Positions 1-12,300 of a DNA stretch of 64,000 bases are shown here, in pieces. The notes under the pieces were generated by a model that saw only the letters and a list, made by a program, of their open reading frames with translations, was not told the origin of the DNA and made no database searches. Source of the DNA: Plantago elongata (lineage: Eukaryota > Streptophyta > Magnoliopsida > Lamiales > Plantaginaceae); the NCBI GenBank assembly GCA_036897095.1, contig JAYMSP010000007.1, forward strand, positions 62,001 to 126,000. Reading direction: 5' to 3'. Made by a program: the position numbers and the translations under genes. Position 1 is the stretch's first letter; each line of letters starts with the position of its first letter.

Positions 1-150
1 ATGTGCTTTCCAGATGTAATTTTTGCCGAGTTTTCTTTTTTGTATTTCTCTTGGCAGCTGTTGATAACAGCAGGATTTTGTTGCTTGAAGAGTACCTTCA
101 TGTAATCTTTATTTACATCAGTCAGTATAATCATGTTTACTTATTTGCAG

Positions 151-884
151 TCTACGTCTATGCCGGCGAGCACTTCTTCTGAACCATCATCACCCACAAC
201 CAATGGGCTTCTCAAGAAGCAAGCCTCATTTTCATCTGCCAGTTCTTCCCAGAGTACTGTCTCGAGATGGAAGGTATTGTTTCCAGCTTATGAACCCTCA
301 GAATTATTTGTATTATAAGATTGGAAAAAAATATTAAAAACTCTTGTTACATGCAACCCTTTGCATATATCATGTTTTTGTTGCATTAGATCCATTTGTC
401 TTTTCAGAAGTATTAATAGTGTTTAAAGCATCGCCATACAAAATTTCAGAGGTTGTAGTATGCATTCAAAAGAACACTTGGTTGCTTGACACAAGATACA
501 TGCACATAAGTTGACACTGATTTCCATGAGAAAATTAGTTCTAAAAAAATCTCTGCATGTGATTTGAGTTCATGCGTAGAGCCCTAAAAGATGCATGTTT
601 TACTTGAACCAGACGAAATACATGTGAACATCTGAACTTTTGATCATACTGAAACTCTAATCTTAAGCCCTAGAAACCCTAATAGTGTTCGTGTCCAATT
701 GCAGCAATTTCCCGGAACATCCGACGGACTTGGAGTCGCCAGCATAACTGGACCTCAGGTTTCAAACGTAACCCATTCAAGTGAGGATTCAAACAGTGGC
801 AGCAACATTACTACTGGGGCACGCCCAAGTGTACTTGGGAGAGCGATGTCGATCTCCACTTATTTTACAAAGGCTATTTGGTGA
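151..884 (+). CDS. 3' end of an unrecognised gene (last two coding exons)
   Basis: Two exons in the same phase are visible. The first, 151-273 (41 codons), follows a ttatttgcag acceptor and ends before gtattg. The second, 705-884 (60 codons), follows a ccaattgcag acceptor and ends in TGA at 882-884. The encoded tail of about 100 residues is rich in Ser, Thr and Gly, looks disordered, and ends in GRAMSISTYFTKAIW. That short hydrophobic and aromatic end after a Ser-rich linker could be a docking tail, but I do not recognise the family. The 5' part lies outside the window. The splice sites, consistent phase and reading frame support a real gene; the function is unknown. The next gene, PRIM2, begins about 2 kb downstream on the same strand. 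Confidence 0.6.
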
Positions 885-1730
885 GCCCAGGTCTGATAAA
901 TAAGGACCTCCACCCAGGTTATTCGGCTCCATTTCTTTGGACTGGATAAATATTTTTTTGTAGGCTCGAATGTGTAGAATTTAGAACATGTATGATCCTT
1001 ATTTACCATGAGCAGTATAGTTGGTACGTTTTGCCCCATGGATCTAGTATTAGCGACTACTGAGAACAGAAAAACACTGGAACTGGAACAGAGACTCTTG
1101 TTATTACTCGATCTCGCTACCAGGTGTTTCTTGGCAGTTGGTTGGTTCTGCAAGTAAATAAGTTCATCACATTCATTTTGGCAAGGCTTGCAAGAATAAT
1201 CATTAGATGAAAATACAAAATTGGTTTATCTGTGTCAGTAAGTTTGCCTCAATAGGCGGAAGATGTCAAGTGCGGTGTAGTATAAACTCTTACCAAGTAA
1301 GTTTTGGCCGGAATTGGTTGCACTGTCCTACACAACATAATGTGTTACAAAATAATGAGTTACCTACACGGCTATATCTAACAAATATGCAATGACTAGT
1401 TTATTCATAAATTATTCATTTTGACATTAAAAGTATACCTTTTTCAGCTTTGTTTATCATTATTTTATATTTCACCTAAAATTATTTATAAATTATTCAT
1501 TCTAACACTGAAGATACACTTTTTCCAGCTCTTTTATTATTATTTTAATGTTTCACCTAAAATTACGGAAAAAAAATAATGTTTTACAAAAAATTTCGAT
1601 TAGAGTAAGTAGCATATAAAACAGAATCAGCTAATTAATAATTTTAATAAGCTTCTGAACAAACTTATCGGATAACATTTAAACACTATACAACTTGTTT
1701 GGAAAACAAGCTCGTCAAGTGGAAATTTTT
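885..1730. other. 3' flank with no recognisable gene
   Basis: This stretch follows the stop codon of the first gene and probably begins with its 3' UTR. It becomes very AT-rich after about 1400. A near-duplicate motif (aaattattca followed by an AT-rich run) occurs near 1405 and 1490. I see no coding exon with splice sites and no RNA gene. Confidence 0.5.
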
Positions 1731-1902
1731 TTTAAAATATACCGTAAAGTGAGACACATCCGTTACTATATTTTTTTTGTATATCTTAAAGTGGCTACTC
1801 TAACAGGGATAATATTGTAAAGTATACCGTATAGTGAGACACATCCATTTTACATATTACACAATGGCTATGTTGTATACCTCACAATAACTACGTGTCC
1901 AT

Positions 1903-2560
1903 AAATTATACTTGGGTCATTTTTTATGCTCCGATTTGATGATTTATTACACGAGCCGGGAGTACTTCACACGCCGGGAGTGCCTCAAACGTCGATAGTA
2001 TCTCAAGTGGTTGATACATGTCATATCGTGATTCAATCTCGAAAAATATTTTGAAAGAAAATTTAAAAAAAAAAGAAATTCAAAAAATACAAAGTAATTA
2101 TGTCGAGCGCGTGAGATACCGCATGCGCGTGCGATATCACCAAATCGAAGCAAAAAAATGGTTGGAGTATATCTTCTAACAAGTAGCCGATAGAAGGTAT
2201 ATAAAAAGTACATAGTCATTGTGCAATATATAAAATGAACGTGTCTCACTCTACGATATATTTAAAAAAGAATCCCTATAAGATATACTCCGATTATTTT
2301 TTTGCTCCGATTGGTGATTTATTACATGCGCATGAAGTATCTCACGCACTCGAAACAATGAATTCGTATTTTTTGGATTCCTTTTTTCTTTTTTGAATTT
2401 TCTTTAAAAATAATTGTTAGATTGAATCACGATATGACATTTGACAAGCGGTTAAGATACTTTTAACGTTTGAGGCACTTCTAACGTATGAAATACTCCC
2501 TGCGTGCGTAATGAATCAATAAATTGGAGTAAGAAAATGACCGGAGTATAACTTCTAGAC
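1903..2560. mobile_element. Foldback element with two ~270-bp inverted arms
   Basis: The sequence at about 1903-2186 reappears as its reverse complement at about 2274-2560, with substitutions and small indels. Shared blocks include GATTGAATCACGATATGACA, GTTTGAGGCACT, GGTATCTCACGCGCTCG-like and GGAGTATA-CTTCTA-ACAAGTA. The centre is a short loop near 2190-2270. Flanking copies of GTGAGACACATCC at about 1750 and 1831, and its inverse GTGTCTCACTCTACG at about 2238, suggest nested or subterminal repeats. It encodes nothing. The structure fits a non-autonomous foldback DNA transposon; the superfamily is not clear because no clean target-site duplication is visible. It ends about 300 bp before the PRIM2 start codon. 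Confidence 0.75.
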
Positions 2561-2738
2561 AAGTATTCGTTGCGGGTATACACAAAATATTCCTCGTCAA
2601 CACCTAGATGGACATTTCTATCCTCAATCGTTATCTACTACGCCGTACCCGCTTTCGCCGCTCAGTTCGTACAATGTGATCTACCACTAATTCTTTCTCA
2701 AAATTGGTAATATAGACTATAGAGGGAAAAAGAACCCA

Positions 2739-2768
2739 TTTCCCGCCATTTAAAACCTGGCCGCCAAA
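2739..2768. promoter_or_regulatory. Paired E2F-like sites in the PRIM2 promoter
   Basis: TTTCCCGC at 2739-2746 matches the E2F consensus TTTSSCGC exactly. CCGCCAAA at 2761-2768 reads TTTGGCGG on the other strand and fits the looser WTTSSCSS form. The two sites are inverted, 14 bp apart, and lie 90-120 bp before the PRIM2 ATG. E2F control of replication genes is well established in plants, which matches the downstream product. The sites are seen directly; their use is inferred. Confidence 0.7.
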
Positions 2769-2858
2769 TCTAAGCTTCTTCTCCACTCCAGTCTCATCTC
2801 GTCTCTCATAATTTGAATTTTGAACAGTCGAGAAGTGAAATCGAAAAGGTGAGGAGTA

Positions 2859-5800
2859 ATGGAAGCCGTGAGATCCAATCGGATAACTTCATCTGCCTAC
2901 GAACAACCCGTCGTTTCCACTTTCCCGATTTACCGATCGGCGCCGGAGGTTGAAGTTCGCCTCGAGGATTTCGAGCTTTACGCCATCCATCGCCTCAGAG
3001 GTCTCTTATTATATCTCGCTCTCCGTTTTCTAATTTTCCTTCTGCTGCTTTGTATATTAAGTTTGATCTGTGGATAATCTGTTCATTTGAATTGAGATCG
3101 ATTTGGATATGCGTAGCTGTGATGTGTCCGATGTGACGGATATTGTGTAGTGGTGGAATAGTAAAGTTCATTTGAATTGAGATTGATTAGATTATTATGA
3201 GAGTTTGGATTTGCGTAGCTGTGATATGTTCCTTGTGACGAATATTGTGTAGTGATGGAGTAGTAAAGATCATTTGAATTGAGATCGATTCAATTACTGT
3301 GAGTTTGGATTTGCGTTGCTGTGATTTGTTCTATGTGATGAAGATTGTGTAGTGATGGAATAGTAAAGTTCATTTGAATTGAGATCGATTAGATTATTGT
3401 GAGAGTTTGGATTTGCGTAGCTTTGATATGTTAGGTGTGACGAATATTGTGTAGTGATGGAGTAGTTCATTTGAATTGAGATCGATTCAATTAGACGATT
3501 ACTGTGAATTTGGATTTGCGTAGCTGTGATATGTTTGGTGGGACGAATATTGCGTAATGATGGAATAGTAAAGTTCATTTGAATTGAGATCGATTAGATT
3601 ACTGTGAGAGTTTGGATTTGCGTAGCTGTGATATGTTCGATGTGACGAAAATTGTGTAGTGATGGAATAGTAAAGTTCATTTGAATTGAGATAGATTTGA
3701 TTACTGTGAGTTTGGATTTGCATAGCTGTGATTTTTTTCGATGTGACGATAATTGGGTATTGATGGAATATTAAAGTCCATCTGATCTCAATTTTTAGAT
3801 TTAAAACTTGTGTTTAGAGTGCAGACATAGTTGGATTGATACGAATCTGCCTGCTTTTATATAATACTTGTACTCATACTTAGATTGTTTGGTGCAGTTC
3901 TTAAAGGGATTTCAGATGGACTATCCAGAGGAAGGAAGCATGATGATATGCAAAAACTGGTATGATATTGCATATGCCATTATTCCATTATTTTAGGAAA
4001 AGCTTATACCTGATCTGGTTTATTGTTGCTTGGTCTATAGGTAAAAGAATTATGGAACACTAATATGAAGCATCCAGATCCAGCTCAGTCTGAAGACAAG
4101 GATATCATTTCTCACTTTGTTCTCCGTCTTGTATATTGTAGAGAGTAAGCTGTTTCCAACACTCCTATCCATTATTGGAACTCAGAGAATTGATCATTCA
4201 TTTCACACTTTTTATCAAGTGATATTGGAAAGTCATTTTTACATGCCATTGTTTAATTCTCTCATTATCTGCAGCCTTCCTGCCCTTTCCAAGAGTGTAT
4301 TGTTTTTCTTTTTGTGTGTTAAAAAATGTAATGTAGTTTTCTTCATTACATGCTAGGGAGGAATTGAGGAAATGGTTTCTGTCAATGGAGACTAGTTTAT
4401 TTCGCTACCGCTTCCAACTTGAAACATTAGAGGCAAAGGTGTGATTCTCTTTCCCTGTTTTGCTCTTGATGCCTTTGTAGGTTTCTTATGATTTGACACT
4501 GAAACTTTTATGTACATGGTTTACGTGGTAGAGGGCTTTAGTGGCGAAGTTTGACATGCCCTATATATCTTTAAGCAATGCTGAGCATGAGGTTAGTGTG
4601 TTCATGTTCCCCAACATGGTACATTTACTTTTACCAAGCTGCTAATTACAAAATTTTCTAAGATAATATGCGGTTACGCTTTGTTGAAATCCTAAAACTT
4701 CTGCCTGTCATATCTTCCTAAATAATATGTTCTACCTTTTGTTTTTAGAGGGTGAAAGACAAATTGACCCAAGTTGCACGCTCCGTTGGTTTCTCTTCAC
4801 CCATTGGTAAATATTGACGATCTACAGTTAGCTGATTTAAACAAATTTCTTGAATTTTCCCTTTATAATTTATGTTTATTTTAATCTTGCAGCTGATACT
4901 GTATACTACAAGGTAATAAAAAACATAGCTCCTTCCTCTCTGTTCCTACCATTTAAAACTCAAGATCTTGTGCAATCTGGAAGATTTTATCAGTTTAACC
5001 TTTTTCCTTTTACACCACAAGCCACTAAATGCATGTGAAGTTAGAATACTTTTAAAACACTAAAACACACCCATGAGATACTGTATATAGCCATCTTCTT
5101 CTTGATCACCCAAACAGCATGTAGAATGACTCACCTGACATTGTTTTCTCTACAAACTATGGGTTACCTAAATTTCATCACTCGCTGTGCTTCCAATGGC
5201 CTTAACACCATCTCCTGAGATTTGTTTGGCTTCTCTTATTGAACCTTTTCTCTCCTCTTGTATACTGATTACTGAAGGTACCATTTGAACAAGTTCCTGA
5301 CCTTGTGGCTGGCCGTAAAGTATTTATCCTCAAGGGGTATGCATATGTTGCAGAAAGTCAGGTAAATAATTGGATGAATCTATTGATACCAGGCCTTAAC
5401 ATTTTCCTGTTTGCTTGATGTTCTGAGCGTTGTTTTAATGTTTTCTATATCAGGTTATTTCTCTCCTTACTACTGTATATCGCACACAGCTCTCCAAGGC
5501 ACTGGTTTTAACAAACAGGTTCTAATGATTCCTTCTCTACATTGCGTTCTTCTAGAACATTTCTTCCACTAAAAATTACAGGTTGAGAAAATTATACTGC
5601 AGATTGCTGAATAATAAGCCCGATATATGTTCACATGTTATTCATAGAAATGCTACACGACGTAGCTTTACACAATAGATCATCACTAAGATTTCAGTAT
5701 ATGTAACTCAACAAAATATGGTAGCCGAACTTTCTCTAACTAGAACCTGGGACCTAGTTATCTCCTTTAGGAAATGAATTGAAGATATCAGTAGGGTTGC

Positions 5801-8800
5801 CAAGAACTTCTAGAGAATCTGTTATCTAACATATAACATGTGCAATTCTTCTACCAGAAAATGGACATCTATGATCAGGGAGCAAGAGAAGGACCGGCTG
5901 ACTCCTGTAAGTGTCCGGAGCTGATTAGTTTACTGATTCTTCTTTAGAATCTGATAGAATCTAATAGACTTGTTTATTTAGATTGTAGAAGCCCTATCCT
6001 CGAGTTATTTGGGCCCCGATTATAGCCAGGTATTACAGAAATAAAGTGTTTTATACTTACTTTATGGAGTTTACAACTTCAAAAATTGTTAATTCGCTCA
6101 TTTCCATTACAGCCCAAAGAATTTGCAGAAATTTCATTGAAGGACATTGATCAAGTTTCCAAAACTTCATTTCCTCTTTGTATGCGCCATTTATTTGACA
6201 AGGTAACTAGATAGTTTATGAAATGGATATTTGCTGGTTGTCAAAATGAATGTTAACATTGGCTGTTTATCCCATTTAAAGGCATCGTTTGTCTGATGTT
6301 TGAATTTTTTTTTTACTTCTATAAACAGCTTCGAGAGGATCATCACTTGAAGCATGGAGGCCGTATGCAACTGGGACTCTTTCTTAAGGTTGTCTTCTTC
6401 CAAGTGAATACAGTTTAGGTTCTCTGTGTTTTCTTACCCCCTCGGCACCTCTGAGCACTTCTTATGTTTAAGCATCCTAAGATAAAGGAAGATAGGTTGT
6501 GAACACTGCTTTTATTTTCAGTCAATCTCATCTGTATCGAGTTTGAAACTGTTAGTGTTTGGTGATACTGTGATATAGGTCCTTTTTTGTTATGGTAAAT
6601 GAAAAGCCACTTTACCTCCAAGTCAATTTTAACTGAACACTTTTTAGTAGAAATCCTGAATGCTTTTACCCCTATCTCGTAATTTTGTAAATTATCAAAT
6701 TCATTGTAAGCACTTATAAGTAATATACTAATATCATCTGCTTTACAAATTTGGAAATCTTAAATGCTTGTATATTCTTGAATGTGAGAGCTAACTTATG
6801 TATGTAGTTGGTTCTTTCTAATGGTTGTGACTTGATGCATGTAGGGTGTTGGGCTCAAGTTGGATGATGCTCTTGCATTCTGGAAATCTGAGTTCTCCAG
6901 AAAGGTAATGATATGATCTGAGTTTTCCTTATTTTCTCTTCTAATCAGTGCATGTGGTCTAAAAGCAAAGTGGAGATTTAGGCCCAAAAAAACATCCATC
7001 TTAGATGTCAATTTGCATATCTAATTTTCTTTTTCTGTGCTGCAAAAAACAACTGAGTAAAAGGATAGCTTACATATATTACATCTGTTATTTTTATCGT
7101 CAGTCCTTTGGATTCCTCTAGACATACCTTTTCTAGTTGTAATTCAACCAGATTATGCTACTTTTACAGGTTGGTGCTGAAAGATTCGACAAAGAATATG
7201 CATATGGCATACGCCACAACTATGGAAAAGAAGGGAAGAGAACGGTAATCTTCTGCACCTCTGGTTTAAGCATTTTCTTGCATCAAAGAATACACTAATA
7301 ATGCTTCATTTGTTTTGATATTCAGAAATTGTTTCTCTTGTATTATGTCCTTCTCTGAAGCTAGATTTATGCTGGGTACTTAAGTTTGAATTTCCACAGC
7401 TTTTTAAACAACATAGTCATGGTTCAATAATGATGTATTTTTCCTTGATTTCTGAAATGAGTTCTTAAAATATTTGCCTAAGGCCTTAAGCATTTAAAGA
7501 ACTTACCTGAAAAGTACTATTAAGCAACGTCTGTACTTCCTCTTTTGCTTTCATGTTTCTTAAGGACAATTATACTCTTGGGGATCCGATGTACATTTCA
7601 GCTGCTTATATATTCTCTCCCTGGCACTTGCTTTCTACGTATTGCATGTTTGTCTCATTCTATAAACTTTATGCAGGATTACACACCCTATTCATGTCAA
7701 AAGATTATATGTTCCACGCCAGGTGTTGGAGATCATCATGGGTGCCCATATCGGCAATTCAGGTCAGGAATCGTGGGGGGGGGGCGGGGTTCAATTAGCA
7801 TGTGTAATAGTTATTCATCCAGATAGTTGATTGGACCCTTGGGGGAAATTGAGTTGTTCAGTGTATAGGTTAACCTTCTCAATCAACATTGTCCAACAGG
7901 TTTTATGGGAATTAATGATCCAGCATTACTTGATAGTTTCACCACTGATTTGTTGTTTGACACACTGTACCCTAATTAGATTGAGCCCTATTGGCGATTA
8001 ATTAATGTCTAGAAACATAAAAATTTACAATCTTATGTTCTCTGGTTTCCTATTTTTGGGACAATCCAATATAATAAAACTCGTAAAACTTTTTTTGAGC
8101 AGCGAGGATAATTTAAGAGCCGTGCTTGGTAAGATGGGAGTAGACAGTCGTGCATTAGGTGATGTCCTCGACAAAGTGCGGAATAGACACTATCAGGTTA
8201 TTATTCTCGTCAGCTTTTCCTCATTGGGCACATTAAGCTTTTTCTTCACGTTTATCTTTGTTTCAGAAATAATCATGAGGTATATTCTTTGTTATGCAGT
8301 TGGCATGCACGTTGACCTTTGAAGCTGTTCACAAGGCATCCTGTGATGCAGGAATTAATCATCCGAATCAGTATTACAGTGATAGCAAAAAGATCCTGGA
8401 ATCCGAGGTAATCCAAGGGCGATCCTTAAAATCTTATCCAATTTCTCATGGAGCGTTCTAAAATCCGATGAGAAAATGCAACTTATTCACTGTTTCTATA
8501 CTGATAACGTGGATTGATTTTTTTTTCTAATGACTATTACATCGTTACATGGTATAATGGCTAGTCTATTAAGAAAGAAAAAAATTCAATTTCTTCTACC
8601 TGCTATAGAAAACACTTCTATATACTAATTCAGACTTACATAATATCTTTTTTTTTTTTTTGAAGTTAAAACATTATGTTTTCACTGTATGTGAAGGAGG
8701 TCACACATGAACGGGCAATGACTTGGAATGTAATTGGATCCTGAGCTAATATAGCTAAATAATACAATAACTAACCCCTAATTTTCCATGTCCAACATTA

Positions 8801-9323
8801 TTAGAGCTTGTTTATTTATCCTCGCAGTTAATGTCATCTTTATAATGTGTCTGATGCCCCTATGACCTATCAGTTCAACTATAATTTATGCTGACTCATT
8901 AGCTTCTCATAGGGTAGATGTTCCCTGAGCAGCACCAATTCTTGGCTAGCATATCTTACTGTCTAGAACTATTACTTACTGTATTGATTATCTTGATTTG
9001 GTTTAGTGAAAAAATCATTCTCCCTCTGTCACAACCCTCAAAACAAATGCATCGGTTAGACAGTTAGTATTCATTTGCATTGATTTCGCACCTTCATATC
9101 ATCATATGGTTCAACATAACATTAACCGGCTTAAGTTCATTCACATGTGGGACTCCACATATTTTGGATAAGAAACGGAAATATATGGCTCGAAATGAAT
9201 ACAAACTTAGCATTTTAGTTGTTTGATTGTGGAACTAACATTTTGACCTGGAAGTTTGATACGGTACACCGATTTCTTACTTGTATAATTGACTTGCTGC
9301 AGAACAAGGCCAAAGGCACTTAA
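2859..9323 (+). CDS. PRIM2: DNA primase large subunit (PRIM2/PriL/p58)
   Basis: This gene encodes the non-catalytic large subunit of the DNA polymerase alpha-primase complex, which with the small subunit makes RNA primers in the nucleus. I place 19 exons: 2859-3000, 3898-3959, 4041-4144, 4357-4438, 4532-4591, 4749-4806, 4893-4912, 5278-5361, 5454-5518, 5858-5906, 5982-6029, 6113-6202, 6329-6388, 6845-6904, 7170-7244, 7677-7762, 8103-8196, 8300-8407 and 9303-9323. All introns are GT-AG, all phases agree, and the joined frame gives 455 residues, the usual plant length. The four 4Fe-4S cysteines of the C-terminal domain are present at C281 (LCMRH), C360 (YSCQK), C376 (HHGCPY) and C416 (LACTL). 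The N-terminal part carries the family signatures [13 protein letters not shown] and [20 protein letters not shown]. Exon 7 is only 20 nt. Intron 1 holds a minisatellite. Paired E2F-like sites precede the ATG. Nothing looks broken. Confidence 0.96.
3081..3785. repeat. ~100-bp minisatellite in PRIM2 intron 1
   Basis: Seven head-to-tail units begin with GTTCATTTGAATTGAGAT (or a close variant) at about 3081, 3166, 3269, 3368, 3465, 3573 and 3675, giving spacings of 85-108 bp. A decayed eighth start lies near 3776. Each unit continues with GAGAGTTTGGATTTGCGTAGCTG, GATATGTTCGATGTGACGA and ATTGTGTAGTGATGGAATAG-like blocks. Units differ by point changes and short indels, so the array is not recent. 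It lies wholly inside intron 1 and should be removed by splicing. The long minus-strand frames here are only the repeat read in translation. Confidence 0.9.
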
Positions 9324-12300
9324 CTTATTACGTATGTCCTCGGGGTTCAGAGTGTTTTATGACGCCACAGCCTCTTTGTAAGTTTTTCATCCCTTGACAT
9401 AAAGTTCTAGGTGCAGTTGCTGAACTGCAATTTTTCTCACCAATGTAAATAAACATCATATCTAACTAAACCTATATCACAATGATACCACTATGACTTT
9501 CCAATGCTGTGACAAATGTTAACTATCTTGATCTTGAAAGAGCGCATTAGCTTTCCCCTGATATACCATCTGCAGATTGCAATCTAGTAGCTTCGTGCGA
9601 AAGACCTCAATTTTTTCTGTGTGATGAGTTATATATTATCTCCATCTCCAGGTGAGGCTCTCTCATGCAGCTGTGAATATGTAACCGGTACGTTGCAGCC
9701 CTTTGCAGATCAGTGTACTTGCAATATGCTGAAGCTAATTTATTGCAGTATGTGTATCTCTCCCCTATGTATTTGTTACCCAAGGGAAAAGGTGTAGGGA
9801 TAGCTTTGGCAAGCCTAATTTTACCTCATTTGATGTACTATTAGCTCGTAGGACTCCAATTGATTCCTCTATTTTTTCTTCCTTTTCTATCTGACAAGTC
9901 AAAATTTACTAATACTACTTCCCCAGTCCGTCCAAAACATCCTATTTGATTTTCGTTGACTTTTGTTCAATCTCAAATTACTCTTTAAATTACATTGGAG
10001 AAAAAAAATTAAACGACGAAGTATTATAACTCACATTTTCTTTCCTATTTCTCTTATGATTACTACTATACTGGTAATATTGTGCACTTAGAAATTGGTG
10101 CCAGTGCATGCATACACATTTGGCGACTTGGAATATCACCTAGTTGCTCAGGTGCATTTACAATTGCTTTCTTGGACTTGAATTCATACCGTACTCTAAT
10201 TAAACTTTCGTGTTCAGCTTCAATATGAGTTTGAATCAACCTCAAGTTCCCTTTTACAGATTTATTTAAATGAATCTGAATAAGGTCCAAATGAGTTCAA
10301 GACCAAAATTTACATCAGCAATTCAGCATCCTATTATGTCATCATGGGTCTGTCCATCCGAGTAAGCTCCGACTCATTTTAGTTCTATGAAATAATGGAG
10401 TAGTGGGGACTCTGTATAAACATTGAGGGTTGTTGCAATCTAACTCAGATCTAGTTTTCCAATTCATTAATAACACTACTTGTGGTCTATAATGGCAAAC
10501 CAAAACCAGAATGTTGTCAGTTTGTACCACCTACTAGCCTTCAACATTAATGAAGGAGAGTGCTAAGTATTGGCTTTATGTTCATTTTGCTTGACTTTTC
10601 CAATTGGCAAGATATAGAACTTGTTGTCAACTAGTTCATTACCTTCCGCGGCCGGGAATTGTGAAACAGTTTATGTATAGTTCAATGGAGACCACAGTGG
10701 ATATTCTTTTTTTTCGTCATTCTGGTTTGTTTTCGTATTCTCCTAAATACAGGTTTTTGAAACAAACTTGTATTATAGTGTTATCTCAAACACTGATGTT
10801 ATTAAATACTAGTACAAGTTTAATTTTTCGAACATGGAAAAAAGTTGTGGCAACACACAATCGGGATTTAGGCAAACGAAAGGAACGCGTTTAAGATAAA
10901 CACATAGCCAAGGTGGAGGATTCAAGTAGATGATTAAATTATAATTTGATGATTTTCTTCATGTTCAAAATCAAACGAGAACAACTAACTCGAACTTAGA
11001 CACAAATAATAGTATTATGATTCTCATTGTTTTACTTTTCCTTTTTTCTGACAAAGTTCCCCTTGCCTCCTAGGTAATAAGTACAAACAAAGTCGAGAAA
11101 TTGATAATTGTGAAATAAATGGATTTGGATGTTAAACAATGATAAACATTAGTATTTCGTGATATTTTATATGTTATACGTTGTATCAATTAAGTCACCT
11201 CATATAAATATAGTTTAATTTGCATCTGGATGCACTACATTGTTGTAGCATAGATAAAAGTTAGTAGTATTGAAAATAATACATCTGGGTAAATGACTTT
11301 ATTACCAAATATATTTGGGGTAAATGACCAAAATTGTTAATGCCGCATAGTTTCGCGAGGTTTGATTTGTATTTAGATAGTAATAAAAGTAATGTACTTT
11401 CGGAGACTATCAAAGTACGTACCTACCATTTTCTTTGTGCTTATTTATTTTATACATAAATATTTTCTCCATTCATTTTAAAACTTTATAATTTTTCTTT
11501 TTTTATGTTATATTAGAATCTTTCTAATTCAAAAAAATAAATATTCATCCTACTAACTAATTTTTTATTATTTATCTCAACAATTTTATCATAATTTTAT
11601 TCACTCTCTCACTTACTCTATTATCCACTCACAACTTTATTATTATTCTACCACTCTCAAATTATTATTTAAATAATTCTATTTAAACTAAGACAAAGTA
11701 ACTCTCTGTAAAAAATTTATTGAGCTTGAGAAAGTAACAAAGAATGGAAGATTGCATGTCCACAAAAATGATAGGCAAGAAAGCTGAAGAATGAGAACAC
11801 AAGCCAACCTTTTCCTCCTTTTATAACATTTTTCCAATCCCCATTTTCTTCTTCTAAATGGTTTAGTCAAGTACACCAAGAAAGGGACTAAAGATGCATG
11901 GGGTCGATCCTTCTTGCCTAATTAATATCTTAATGGTCTAATAATCCTTAATCCATTATATACCAAATCTCAAGTAATTTTTTATTTACTTAACCTTTAA
12001 ATGGAAGGTGCATGAATTAGTAAAAGTGGTAACATTCTCTTTTTGCAAACCCATTTTTAAATGTCTAGTGTGTGTTTGAAATTGAAGCCCACAACTTTTA
12101 GTAGAAAAGGATATATCTTCCCACCTTACCTCCTGCCTATGCCTTCTTGCTTTCTTCAGGCCCCACCAGATAAATATACTACACGTTTACACTATGCTGA
12201 ATTATTGTTTGAAAGTGCAATTATGTTGGTGATTATATTCAAATTATATTGTTTTATGATATTTATAGTCTTTTCAATACTTATATGAGCTCTTGCATAT

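Noticed and set aside
1-150. A possible extra exon after the ttggcag near position 57
   Set aside because: The frame after this AG is short and the only donor candidate is weak; more likely intron.
3294-3723. Two repetitive minus-strand open frames
   Set aside because: They are the PRIM2 intron 1 minisatellite read in translation, not a gene.
7775-7790. G-rich run as a quadruplex or regulatory site
   Set aside because: A single G10 run plus G4 in a PRIM2 intron is probably slippage; no further G-tracts support a structure.
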